The translations under genes were made by a program, and so were the position numbers. The notes under the pieces are model-generated. The model was not told where the DNA came from, did no database searches, and saw only the letters and a program-made list of their open reading frames with translations. Source: JAHFUA01 sp963733935 (GTDB taxonomy: Bacteria; Acidobacteriota; Terriglobia; Terriglobales; Acidobacteriaceae). From it: DNA of 64,000 bases. Below, in pieces: positions 46,918 to 57,051 of this stretch (its first letter is position 1; every line of letters starts with the position of its first letter). The stretch covers positions 434,001 to 498,000 of the forward strand of contig CAVTEQ010000015.1 in the NCBI GenBank assembly GCA_963733935.1, given 5' to 3'.

Positions 46918-47235
46918 CTTCTTCGGCGGCAACGTAAGTCCGAAAGTCGAGATCTGCCCCTGCCCCGCCACATTCAGCCCGCTGGGGTCCTCGGCGTTGG
47001 GCAGATAGAGCGTCTTGCAATGTTCGCAGCGATAGATCTCGGCGTCCGGCCCGAACGCCTTCGCGACGTCGCCGCAGGCCTGCTCCTTAACGTCGGCCAT
47101 GTAATACCAGCGCTTCAGGTGCCCGCCGCAAAGCTTGCCCTTGGCGTCTTTCTCGTTGCAGGCGCGCTGGCCTGGCTTCTTGATCTTCACTTTATGGTTG
47201 GGGAGCTGAGCTACCTGCGTCTGACTTGTGGCCAC
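46915..47235 (-). CDS. Small cysteine-rich (zinc-ribbon-like) protein
   Basis: The 106-residue product has cysteines at ACNEKDAKGKLCGGHLKRWY, then QACGD and CEHCKTLYLPNAEDPS, with a possible zinc site from four or more of them. The N-terminus is basic. I do not recognise a family. Its gene is on the same strand as the IPMS-like gene, with the repeat between them. Confidence 0.55.
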   Translation of the reverse strand: MATSQTQVAQLPNHKVKIKKPGQRACNEKDAKGKLCGGHLKRWYYMADVKEQACGDVAKAFGPDAEIYRCEHCKTLYLPNAEDPSGLNVAGQGQISTFGLTLPPKK

Positions 47236-47414
47236 GAAGTCTTAATCTCCTATGATGACGTTGCACCCACACCAGTGCAGGCTATTTTACTAGATGCGTA
47301 CAAGCGGGCTCCACCCTGGACCGAAACCATCGCCGAAATCGCGCGGAACCTGATTGCGGAGACACCGGTCGTTACGGCGATTTAAACTGACATGAGTGCT
47401 CGGGAGATAGGGCG

Positions 47415-47780
47415 ATGATTGAAACAGTTCTTAAGCGTTTTGAAGAGCCCGACGAGGTGCGGACGTTCGAAAAAGGAAAATTCGAACTGGTTCGCATCGG
47501 GGGCATGACCATTGGCCGCGCCACTTACCAACCGGGATGGAAGTGGTCGCTTCATGTTGGACCAACTGTCGGAGCATCGCGCTGCAACGTCGAGCATGTT
47601 GGGCTGGTGCTCAGCGGCTGTGCCACGGCTGCGATGGATGACGGCACCGTCCACGAACTTCGCGCCGGCACGCTCTTTTACATTCCGCCCGGACCTCCCG
47701 GGCACGACAGTTGGGTGGTGGGCAACGAGCCTTACGTCTCGCTGCACTTTCTGGGCACGGAGCAGTACGCGAGCAAGTAG
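47415..47780 (+). CDS. Single-domain cupin protein
   Basis: The 121-residue product begins MIETVLKRFEEPDEVRTFEK. The cupin barrel is seen in the strands WKWSLHVGPTVG and VEHVGLVLSGCATAAMDDG, then TLFYIPPGPPGHDSWVVGN. The usual metal-binding His/Glu set is partly present (H in NVEHVG and GHDSW). The role is unknown; regulators, isomerases and oxygenases share this fold. It is convergent with the aldehyde dehydrogenase, whose stop is adjacent. Confidence 0.75.
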   Translation: MIETVLKRFEEPDEVRTFEKGKFELVRIGGMTIGRATYQPGWKWSLHVGPTVGASRCNVEHVGLVLSGCATAAMDDGTVHELRAGTLFYIPPGPPGHDSWVVGNEPYVSLHFLGTEQYASK

Positions 47781-49357
47781 CTAGAGTCTTCCCTTCCGGA
47801 AGTATGCTCGCAAAGAGCGCAGTCCGCCGCTGAGGCGCCTTGTCCATCGGTTAGAGAACAGAAAGTCTACGAAGCCTTCCATCTGCCGCGCGAATTCGCT
47901 GCCATAGCCGAACCACCATACCTTGGGCACGCGCGGCAGCCGGTCGGAATCCAGATACTTGATCCAGACCATCTCTTCCAAGCCCAGCCGGCCGTGGGTT
48001 CGGCCTATGCCACTGGACTTGACGCCGCCGTGCGGCGCCTCGCTGATGCCGAAGCAACTGATCACATCGTTGACCATGACCGTGCCCGCCTCGATGCGGA
48101 GGGCGAGGGCTTCGCCGCGGCGGCGGTCACTGGTCCAGACGCTGGCCGCCAGTCCGAACTCGGAATCGTTGGCCAGCCGGACTGCTTCGTCATCGTCGTC
48201 GAATGGCATTACCGGCAGCACCGGCCCGAAAGTTTCTTCCCGCATGATCTGCATCTCGTGGGTGACGCCGGCGAGCACGGTGGGAGCGTAGAAGTTCGGT
48301 GCCGAGTTCGGGCAGGCGCCGGCCGCCCGCGAGCAAGCGAGCGCCGCGGGCGAGGGCGTCCGCCACGTGCGCTTCCACCACCCGCAACTGCTGCTCGTGG
48401 ATCATGGGGCCGACGTCGGTTTCGGGATCCATGCCATTGCCCAGGCGCAGCTTGCGCGTCTTCTCCGCCACCGCGGCCAGGAACTTTTCGTACAAACTGC
48501 GGTGAACGTAACAGCGCTCGACCGAGAGGCAGGTCTGGCCTGCGTTCATGAACGCGCCCCAGAGAGCGGCGCTCGTGACTACCTCGAGGTCGGCATCGTC
48601 CAGCACCAGCATGGGATCCTTGCCGCCCAGCTCCAGCACTATGGGAAGCAGTTTCCCAGCGGCAGCCTGGGCAACGCGCTTGCCCGTCCGCACGCTGCCG
48701 GTGAAGATGATCTTGTCGATGGGCGAATCAACCAGCGCGCCGCCGGTAGAACCGTCGCCGACCAACACCTGAAAAACCTCGCGCGGCACGCCAGCCTCGT
48801 GTAGCAGCGACGCCAGCTCCAGCGCCGACAGCGGCGTGAATTCCGAGGGCTTAATCACCACCGCGTTCCCCGCTACCAGGGCCGCCAGGCTTTCCGTCGC
48901 CGGAGTCGAAAACGGGTAATTCCACGGAGAGATGATCCCGATCACCCCGTAGGGCTCGCGGATGAGGTGCGCCGCCTTCGCCTTCATGATCAGGTTGCCG
49001 TGGGGCACCGGCTCCGGCTTGAGCAGGGCGTGCGCGTTCTCGATGAGGAAGCGCGCCGCGTCCAGAACTACCAGCACCTCGGTGACCAGCGCCTCGACCT
49101 GTGGCTTGCCGTTCTCGCGAGTGATGGTGCGGGAGATCTCGTCTTTTTTCTCGTGCAGGAGGCGCTGGAAACGGCGCAGGATCTCGACCCGCGCCCGAAT
49201 GCCGATTCCGTTCCATGCGGGTTGAGCCGCGCGCGCACGTTCAACGGCCGCGCTGACCTCGGCCGCGTTCGCGCACTCGAATTCGCGCAGAATCTTCGCC
49301 GGTAGCGGGATTGCGCGAGACCACGCGCCTCACACCGATCTGGACGTCGGTTGGCAT
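47781..49357 (-). CDS. Aldehyde dehydrogenase, two frameshifts, long C-terminal tail
   Basis: The start is ATG 49355-49357 (MPTDVQIGVRRVVSRNPATG). A break near 49292-49297 shifts to ILREFECANAAEVSAAVERA; a second near 48297-48302 shifts to NFYAPTVLAGVTHEM. Between them the core is complete: GVIGIISPWNYPFSTPATES, LELGGKDPMLV with the Glu, and NAGQTCLSVERCYV with the catalytic Cys. Removing the two extra bases gives 524 residues. After the family-typical SSGIGRTHGRLGLEEMVW there is a tail of about 60 residues (VWWFGYGSEFARQMEGFVDF) that might touch the membrane. The substrate is unknown. Confidence 0.82.
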
Positions 49358-49406
49358 TCCACATTCTTTCGCCTGCTTCACAGGCTTTCTTCACTTCATT
49401 CGGAAT

Positions 49407-49426
49407 CCCACGGCTTGCGCCGTGGG
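49407..49426. repeat. Short hairpin, CCCACGG/CCGTGGG
   Basis: CCCACGG, a loop CTTGCG, then CCGTGGG; a second small hairpin (GCACGCTTCGCGTGC) is next to it. This type is common in acidobacterial intergenic DNA. Confidence 0.6.
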
Positions 49427-49471
49427 CTACGTTCTTGCGCACGCTTCGCGTGCTTCAGTCCTGCCGGGCTT

Positions 49472-49533
49472 CGATCACCCAATCACCCAATGACCCCACC
49501 ACCCGATGACCGATTCTCCCGATCTCCCGATCT
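49472..49533. repeat. Half-hairpin, CCCAATCA and CCCGATGA word family
   Basis: A run of 7-8 bp words (ATCACCCA, ATCACCCA, ATGACCCC, CCCGATGA, CTCCCGAT) without a clear complementary arm. It ends at the truA stop codon and matches the words at 39161. Confidence 0.6.
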
Positions 49534-50289
49534 TCAATACTCCACACTCACCAGGTACAGGCCGCAGGCCGGCGCGGTCGGGCCGGCGGCGGAGCGGTCG
49601 CGAGCCTTCAAGATGCGCGCCATTCCTGCGCCATCCAGCGTGCCTTTGCCCACGAGCAGGAACGTGCCCACCAAGTTCCTTACCATATGGTGAAGGAATC
49701 CGCTCCCTCGGACAGTATAGATAAGTTCTTCCCCGTCCCGGACCCATTGCGACGAGTAAATTGTGCGCACGTTCGAGGTCTCATTCGCCTCGCAGTCGCG
49801 CTCCGGATCGACGGCGGCGAACGACGTGAAGTCATGTTCGCCGACGACGACGGCGGACGCAACCTGCATCGCCTCTTCGTCCAGCGGATAAGGGTAGTGA
49901 TAAACGTAGCGCGCCAGGAACGGCGGGCAAACCTCGCCCCGATAAATCCGGTAGCGATAGGTTTTGGCCCGCGCTGATTTGCGCGCGTGGAACTCGGGCG
50001 CGGCTTCCTCGACGCTTAGCACGCGAATGGCCGACGGCAGTACGTGGTTGATCGCGCGCTGCAAGCTTTCCGTCGGGATGCCGGCATTGAGCTGGCAGGA
50101 AGCTACCTGGGCCAGCGCGTGAACGCCAGCGTCGGTGCGGCCCGACCCCTGCGGCAGGAGCTTCGTCCCGGTCACGTGCTCCAGGGCCGTGGCCAGCGCG
50201 CCTTGGATGGTGGCGCGCTCAGGCTGCACTTGCCACCCGTGGAAGTCGCTGCCATCGTAGGCCAGGGTGATCTTCAAGGTGCGCACCAT
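49534..50289 (-). CDS. truA: tRNA pseudouridine synthase A
   Basis: TruA modifies uridines 38-40 in the anticodon arm. From the ATG at 50287-50289 (MVRTLKITLAYDGSDFHGWQ) the product is 251 residues, normal for the family. The catalytic Asp is in GSGRTDAGVHALAQVAS, and HARKSARAKTYRYRIYRG and FLHHMVRNLVGTFLLVG are later motifs. It is divergent from the TolC-like gene and stands alone on its strand. Confidence 0.95.
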   Translation of the reverse strand: MVRTLKITLAYDGSDFHGWQVQPERATIQGALATALEHVTGTKLLPQGSGRTDAGVHALAQVASCQLNAGIPTESLQRAINHVLPSAIRVLSVEEAAPEFHARKSARAKTYRYRIYRGEVCPPFLARYVYHYPYPLDEEAMQVASAVVVGEHDFTSFAAVDPERDCEANETSNVRTIYSSQWVRDGEELIYTVRGSGFLHHMVRNLVGTFLLVGKGTLDGAGMARILKARDRSAAGPTAPACGLYLVSVEY

Positions 50290-50344
50290 AGGTGCCGATC
50301 TCGGCAATCGAGCTGGTCACGGAGCAAACCGACTGCCTGAACCG

Positions 50345-50363
50345 GTGGGATATACTATCCCAC
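50345..50363. promoter_or_regulatory. Palindrome GTGGGATA-tac-TATCCCAC upstream of tolC-like gene
   Basis: A perfect 8-bp inverted repeat with a 3-base spacer encloses TATACT, a good -10 hexamer. It lies between the divergent truA and tolC-like genes, about 136 nt before the tolC-like ATG. It looks like an operator over a promoter; the matching -35 is weak. Confidence 0.45.
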
Positions 50364-50499
50364 TTCCCAGAGAGATTAGCCGCGTGTGCAGCGCGGCGGA
50401 AAAATGAAACCCTCAGTGACTTCCTTGCGTATCAGCGGGTAACGATTCTTGTGTGTTGCAGTCTGTAGGAAGAACTAATTGCTTTCCGGAGATGATTGA

Positions 50500-52509
50500 A
50501 TGCGCTCTTTCCGAGTCTTGTTTCTGGTGGCGGCGATTGCCCTGTTGCTAGCGGCCACCGGCCAGCCCATGTTGGCGCAGGCCACCGATTATTCCAAGCC
50601 GGTGCCCCAATTCCCCAACCTGATTGGTCCGTACCAGTCCCGGCACGTGCCTGAGCCCAACGTCGCCAACAGCGCACGTATTGACCAGTTGATCAAAGAC
50701 GGGAAGCTTTACCTGTCCCTGGATGACGCCATCGCCCTGGCGCTGGAGAACAATCTCGACTTGGCCATCGCGCGCTACAACCTGCCGATCGCCGATACCG
50801 ACATCCTGCGAGCCAAGTCAGGCGCCGCCACTAGAGGCGTCAACACCGGTTTGGTGCAAGGCACGCCCGGCGGTGGCGTAGGCACCATCGGCGCCGGCGG
50901 TGTGGGAGCAACTTCCACCGGAGCAGGCGCAGGCGGTACTTCTGCGGCCACCGGCGGCGCCGGCACCGGTGCTTCCGGGCTGGTGACCTCGACCCTGGGC
51001 GCCGGTCCGCCGATCGGCTCCTACGATCCCATCCTGACATCCACCTTGACCATCGAGCACCTCGTGTCGCCCACCGCCAATCCGTTTGCTGGCGTTAGTG
51101 GCGCGACCGCCTTGGCCCAGAACACCGGCACTGCCAATTTCGGATGGACGCAATACTTGCCCACCGGCACAACCTACTCCGTCACCTTCAACAACCAGCG
51201 GCAGACCACAAATAGCTTCTTTACCGAGCTTAGTCCACTGATCAGCAGCGGCATGCGGATCACCTTTACCCAGCACCTGCTGCAGGGACTGAGCATCAAC
51301 GCCAACCGGCGTTTCATCACCATCGCCAAGAACAACCGCGAGATCTCCGACGTGGCCTTCCGCTCGCAGGCCATCAACACCGTGGCGCAGATCGAAAATA
51401 TCTATTGGGACCTCGTCAGTGCTTATGACGACGTACGGGTCAAGGAACGCTCGCTGGGGCTGGCGGAAAAGACGCTTTCTGACAACAAGAAGCAGGTAGA
51501 AATTGGCACGCTGGCGCCTATCGAAGTTACGCGCGCCCGATCCGCCGTGGCTTCCGGACAGCAGGACCTGATCGTCTCCCAAACCAACCTGCAACTGCAG
51601 CAGTTGCTGATGAAAAACGCGCTTACCCGCAACATGACCGACGCGCAACTGGCCTCCGCTCCGGTTATCCCCACCAGCACCATGGAACTGCCGAAGCAGG
51701 AGCCGGTGGTGCCCGTTCAGGACTTGATCACCGACGCGCTGCAACACAGTCCGGACTTAGCCCAGTCGCGCATCGACCTGACCAACCGCGACATCACTAA
51801 GAGAGCGGCGCGCAACGAGCTATTGCCCACCGTGGACCTGGTCGCCTGGTACGGCGCCAACGCTCTAGCGGGCAATGCCAATCCTTTGTCGATATGTCCA
51901 CCAGTCGGACCGGGCACTCCCGGCATTTGCACACCCGCGCCGGGACCGCTGCCTAGTGGTTTCAGCGACGCGTTCTCGAATCTGTTCGGCTACAACGCGC
52001 CTGACTATGCAGTTGGGCTGAACGTCAACATCCCCATCCGCAACCGCTCGGCGCAGGCCGACCAGGTGCGCTCCGAACTGGAATATCGCCAGGCGCAGAT
52101 GCGGCTGCAGCAGCTCCAGAACCAGATTGCCATCCAGGTGCGCAACGCCCAATTCTCGGTGCAGCAGAACCGCGCCCGGGTGGACGCAGCCAGCAGTGCA
52201 CGCCAGCTCGCTGACGAGTCGCTCAACGCGGAGCAGAAGAAATACGCCCTCGGTGCTTCCACCAATACCCTGGTGCTGCAAGCTCAGCGCGACTTGGCAC
52301 AGGCGGAGGCCAACGTGGTCATCGGCATGGCCGCCTATGAGAAGTCCAGGGTCGAGCTGGACCGGGTCATGGGGCTGACACTCACCCACAATGGCGTCGA
52401 GATCGCCGACGCCGAAGCCGGCAAGGTCACGCGCATGCCCGCTGTGCCTGGTATCCAGCAGCGGCAGGAGACCGCAGAGCCCCCGGCGATGCAACCGCCG
52501 CAAAAGTAA
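50500..52509 (+). CDS. TolC-family outer membrane efflux protein
   Basis: Outer-membrane channel of a tripartite efflux or secretion system. The 669-residue product has a signal peptide (MRSFRVLFLVAAIALLLAAT, cut near MLAQA). The outer-membrane efflux repeats appear as LSLDDAIALALENNLDLAIA (early) and ALQHSPDLAQSRIDLTNRDI (later), with long helices NAQFSVQQNRARVDAASSAR near the end. A Gly/Ala/Thr-rich stretch (about residues 105-160, GGGVGTIGAGGVGATSTGAG) is an added loop and is unusual. No inner-membrane pump or adaptor gene is next to it. Confidence 0.88.
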   Translation: MRSFRVLFLVAAIALLLAATGQPMLAQATDYSKPVPQFPNLIGPYQSRHVPEPNVANSARIDQLIKDGKLYLSLDDAIALALENNLDLAIARYNLPIADTDILRAKSGAATRGVNTGLVQGTPGGGVGTIGAGGVGATSTGAGAGGTSAATGGAGTGASGLVTSTLGAGPPIGSYDPILTSTLTIEHLVSPTANPFAGVSGATALAQNTGTANFGWTQYLPTGTTYSVTFNNQRQTTNSFFTELSPLISSGMRITFTQHLLQGLSINANRRFITIAKNNREISDVAFRSQAINTVAQIENIYWDLVSAYDDVRVKERSLGLAEKTLSDNKKQVEIGTLAPIEVTRARSAVASGQQDLIVSQTNLQLQQLLMKNALTRNMTDAQLASAPVIPTSTMELPKQEPVVPVQDLITDALQHSPDLAQSRIDLTNRDITKRAARNELLPTVDLVAWYGANALAGNANPLSICPPVGPGTPGICTPAPGPLPSGFSDAFSNLFGYNAPDYAVGLNVNIPIRNRSAQADQVRSELEYRQAQMRLQQLQNQIAIQVRNAQFSVQQNRARVDAASSARQLADESLNAEQKKYALGASTNTLVLQAQRDLAQAEANVVIGMAAYEKSRVELDRVMGLTLTHNGVEIADAEAGKVTRMPAVPGIQQRQETAEPPAMQPPQK

Positions 52510-52511
52510 GA

Positions 52512-52595
52512 AAGTACCGAGTTGCGAGTACCGAGTGGGAAGTACAACAGGGATTTCTGCCTTACTCGGTACTTGGTACTCGGTACTCGGTACTC
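52512..52595. repeat. Hairpin repeat, GTACCGA word family
   Basis: Left arm AGTACCGAGTTGCGAGTACC, right arm TTACTCGGTACTTGGTACTC followed by further ACTCGGT words. It separates the tolC-like gene from the glycosyltransferase gene. Confidence 0.88.
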
Positions 52596-52607
52596 TATGC
52601 TTTCCGC

Positions 52608-53393
52608 GTGACCCTCTCCGTGGCGGTCATCACGCTTAACGAAGAAGCGAACATCGGCGCCTTGTTGGAGAGCGTGCGCGCGGCCGACGAGCGCATCGTG
52701 CTGGACTGCGGTTCGACCGATCGCACCCTGGAGATCGCCCGCGCCTTCGGGACCAAGACGTTCACGGAAGAATGGAAGGGCTACACAGCCCAGAAGAACT
52801 CCGGCCTCGATAAAGCGACTGGCGATTGGGTGCTTTCGCTCGACGCCGACGAGGCCGTCGAGCCTGAATTGATGGAGGAGATTCGGCAGGTCCTCGACCA
52901 CAACCCGCCGGTAAACGGTTACTACCTGCCCCGCAAGAATTATTTTCTCGGGCGCTGGATGCGCCATGGCGGCTTCTATCCCGACCGCAAGCTGCGCCTG
53001 TTCCGCCGCGGCCAGGGCCGCTTTGCGGATCGCCCGGTGCATGAGACGGTTCAGGTAGACGGTCCTACCGGCACGCTCAACCACGCTTTGATACACCGTG
53101 CCTATCCCACGCTCGAAGGCTACATCCAGCACATGAACCGCTATTCGTCCCTGGGGGCCGAGATCGCAGTCGCCCAGGGCCGCGGCCGATTCAGTTTGCT
53201 CAACATCGTGGTCAATCCGCTTGCGACCTTCGCTTACAACTACTTCCTCCGGCTGGGACTGCTGGATGGCCGCGAGGGCCTGCTGCTGCACCTCTATCAC
53301 TCGGCCTACGTCAGTTGGAAATACGCCAAGGCGTGGGAGCTGGCGCGAATTCGGACTGAAGCCAAAACCAGCGCTACAGGTCCTCGAAGGTGA
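52608..53393 (+). CDS. Family-2 glycosyltransferase (WaaE-like)
   Basis: From the GTG at 52608 the product is 261 residues. It starts MTLSVAVITLNEEANIGALL, with the nucleotide-binding Asp region VLDCGSTDRTLEIARAFGTK and the DxD motif LSLDADEAVEPELME. GFYPDRKLRLFRRGQGRFA and the C-terminal helices match the LPS-core WaaE/KdtX group, so a lipopolysaccharide core or similar glucosyl transfer is likely. The last residues overlap the convergent hicA gene by 20 nt. Confidence 0.82.
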   Translation: MTLSVAVITLNEEANIGALLESVRAADERIVLDCGSTDRTLEIARAFGTKTFTEEWKGYTAQKNSGLDKATGDWVLSLDADEAVEPELMEEIRQVLDHNPPVNGYYLPRKNYFLGRWMRHGGFYPDRKLRLFRRGQGRFADRPVHETVQVDGPTGTLNHALIHRAYPTLEGYIQHMNRYSSLGAEIAVAQGRGRFSLLNIVVNPLATFAYNYFLRLGLLDGREGLLLHLYHSAYVSWKYAKAWELARIRTEAKTSATGPRR

Positions 53394-53592
53394 GGCCAGT
53401 ACGCTTCGCAATTTTCGTCAGCATCACCGGGCCGATTTCTTCTGCATCGTGGAACGCCCAAGTGAACTCGGCAAACCCAGCACGCTCAAGTTGCACATAG
53501 GAAGAGCCCTTCTTCTGGGGCTTAGGCCTCCAGCCGATTCGCAGGAGCGCTCGATAGACTCGTTTGGCCTTCGTGCTCGGCCATTTGCTCAT
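53374..53592 (-). CDS. hicA: HicA-type mRNA interferase lacking the catalytic His
   Basis: HicA toxins cleave mRNA using a histidine in a GSHH or GSHR motif. This 72-residue protein has the family shape (VYRALLRIGWRPKPQKKG, then FTWAFHDAEEIGPVMLTKIA) but the motif reads KKGSSYVQLE: Ser replaces the catalytic His. It may be inactive or changed. Its ATG overlaps the hicB stop by 4 nt (ATGA), the usual arrangement for a co-translated pair. Confidence 0.8.
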   Translation of the reverse strand: MSKWPSTKAKRVYRALLRIGWRPKPQKKGSSYVQLERAGFAEFTWAFHDAEEIGPVMLTKIAKRTGLTFEDL

Positions 53593-53861
53593 GCTGAAGC
53601 GAACTTCACGGAATTCTGCAGCTTCTTCTCGTCTTCGATCCTGTCGGCGATAACACGATAGGCTAGAGCCTGCACGCGCAACAACGCCTCTTGCTTGCTG
53701 CTGCCATAAACCATCACGCCGGGAAGCGCCGGGACCTCGGCGATCCAGCGCCCATCTTCTTCGCGGTCAAACACGACACGGTATATCTGCTGCTTCGTCG
53801 TGCGAACTGAGTTTGTCCCACGGGCTTTAACCGCCCGCTTGGCGCCAGAATGATTTGCCAT
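53589..53861 (-). CDS. hicB: HicB-type antitoxin
   Basis: From the ATG at 53859-53861 (MANHSGAKRAVKARGTNSVR) the product is 90 residues. IYRVVFDREEDGRWIAEVPA and LPGVMVYGSSKQEALLRVQA form the partial RNase-H-like HicB fold that covers the toxin. A DNA-binding C-terminal domain is missing, as in short HicB proteins. It comes before hicA, so the antitoxin is made first. Confidence 0.85.
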   Translation of the reverse strand: MANHSGAKRAVKARGTNSVRTTKQQIYRVVFDREEDGRWIAEVPALPGVMVYGSSKQEALLRVQALAYRVIADRIEDEKKLQNSVKFASA

Positions 53862-53961
53862 GACCACTAACTCTAGCACCTCCGTTATCCCACATCATCC
53901 CCTGATCTCCTTGCCCCGGTTTTCCGCATCTTCTATGATTGCAGCTTAACTGGCCGCCTCC

Positions 53962-55764
<1,803 letters not shown>

Positions 55765-55770
55765 CGCTGG

Positions 55771-55860
55771 CGTCCCGCCGGCCCGATGCGCGGGCGAGAC
55801 GCCCGCGTGACAGCCGCCGAGACGGCGGCGCTACATTTTCTCTGTGTCTTCGTGGCTCCG
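55771..55860. repeat. GC-rich inverted repeats between mutase and glycosylase genes
   Basis: GCGGGCGAGACGCCCGC and GCCGCCGAGACGGCGGC are two short hairpins with the common centre GAGAC. A half-copy of the CTCTGTGTC word family (TCTCTGTGTCTTCGTGGCTC) follows at 55838. Confidence 0.65.
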
Positions 55861-55880
55861 CAGGAAATCTATAACTTCCG

Positions 55881-56477
55881 ATGCGACACGCTGTCCGCCA
55901 CCTCAAGAAATCCGACCCCGTATTGGCCGCCATCATCGAGCGTGTCGGCCCATGCCGCCTGACCTTCCGCGAGCCGACGTTCGAGAGCATGGTGCGCTCT
56001 ATTGCTTTTCAGCAATTGAATGGCAAAGCAGCTAAGACCATCTACGACCGGCTGGTGGCGGCCGCCGGCGGCACACTAACGCCTGAGACGATCCTGGCGC
56101 TGACGCCGGAGCAGATGCGCGCCGCCGGCCTTTCGCGGCAGAAGCTCTCCTACATCCGCGATCTGGCGGAGCGCACGCGATCGGGTGAGATCGATTTCGC
56201 GCGCCTGCCCGAGATGTCTGACGAAGAGGTGATCGAGCACCTGACGCGCGTGAAGGGCATCGGCGTGTGGTCAGCGCAGATGTTCCTGATGTTCGCCCTG
56301 CGCCGTCCCAACATCCTGCCCACCGCCGACTACGGCGTGCGCGCCGCCATCATGAAGAATTACCGCAAACGGAAGCTCCCTGATCACAAGCAGATCGTGA
56401 AGCTGGCGCGCACCTGGCATCCCTACTGCTCGGTGGCGTGCTGGTATCTGTGGAGAAGCGGAGAGACGATTGTGTGA
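55881..56477 (+). CDS. DNA-3-methyladenine glycosylase-like HhH-GPD protein
   Basis: The 198-residue product begins MRHAVRHLKKSDPVLAAIIE and has the HhH-GPD motif: EHLTRVKGIGVWSAQMFLMF, with the catalytic Asp in ILPTADYGVRAA. FREPTFESMVRSIAFQQLNG is also typical of the AlkA-type group. It excises damaged bases in base-excision repair. It interrupts the mutase large and small subunit genes on the same strand. A hairpin begins on its stop codon. Confidence 0.85.
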   Translation: MRHAVRHLKKSDPVLAAIIERVGPCRLTFREPTFESMVRSIAFQQLNGKAAKTIYDRLVAAAGGTLTPETILALTPEQMRAAGLSRQKLSYIRDLAERTRSGEIDFARLPEMSDEEVIEHLTRVKGIGVWSAQMFLMFALRRPNILPTADYGVRAAIMKNYRKRKLPDHKQIVKLARTWHPYCSVACWYLWRSGETIV

Positions 56478-56576
56478 TTGGGTAAGTGGGTAATTGGGTA
56501 ATTGAAACGCTCCAGGAACGGCTGTTCCAGCCGTTTTCAATTCCCCAATTACCAAATTACGCAATTACCCAATCCC
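56476..56576. repeat. Hairpin repeat, GGGTAATT word family
   Basis: Left arm GATTGGGTAAGTGGGTAATT (8-bp words GGGTAATT), right arm AATTACGCAATTACCCAATC, joined by a second smaller hairpin GGAACGGCTGTTCC. It overlaps the glycosylase stop codon. Confidence 0.9.
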
Positions 56577-56610
56577 TTGTTGTATCCTACTTAGTTGCAA
56601 GCCCCACCAA

Positions 56611-57030
56611 ATGCCCGCTGAGAAGAAGATCCGCGTTCTTGTCGCCAAGCCCGGTCTGGACGGCCACGACCGTGGCGCCAAGGTGATTGCGCGCGCGCTG
56701 CGCGATGCCGGCATGGAAGTCATCTATACCGGCCTGCGGCAGACCCCGGAGATGATCGTTCATGCGGCGCTGCAGGAAGATGTGCACGTCATCGGCCTTT
56801 CTATCCTGTCGGGCGCGCACAATGCCATCATGCCGCGCGTCATGGAACTGCTGCGGCAGAACAAAATGGACGACGTGCTGGTCGTCATCGGCGGCATCAT
56901 CCCCGATCAGGATATCCCCGCTCTCAAGCAGGCAGGTGTGGCTGCCATCTTCCTTCCGGGCACGCCCATGGATCAGATCGTGGATTTCATCCGCAAGAAC
57001 GTGAAGCCGCGCGGCGTGGCCGCCCTCTAA
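56611..57030 (+). CDS. icmB: Acyl-CoA mutase small subunit (B12-binding)
   Basis: The 139-residue protein is a stand-alone cobalamin-binding domain: LVAKPGLDGHDRGAKVIARA has the DxHxxG histidine that replaces dimethylbenzimidazole, HVIGLSILSGAHNAIMP the SxL motif and VLVVIGGIIPDQDIPALKQA the GG motif. It pairs with the mutase large subunit 0.85 kb upstream. Two-subunit B12 mutases with a short small subunit are known for isobutyryl-CoA mutase and for some archaeal methylmalonyl-CoA mutases. Confidence 0.9.
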   Translation: MPAEKKIRVLVAKPGLDGHDRGAKVIARALRDAGMEVIYTGLRQTPEMIVHAALQEDVHVIGLSILSGAHNAIMPRVMELLRQNKMDDVLVVIGGIIPDQDIPALKQAGVAAIFLPGTPMDQIVDFIRKNVKPRGVAAL

Positions 57031-57051
57031 AAAGCCATTAGCGCTTAGCAA

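Noticed and set aside
47236..47385. Short plus-strand frame before the cupin gene
   Set aside because: Opposite and upstream of a clear minus-strand gene; no motif or start site.
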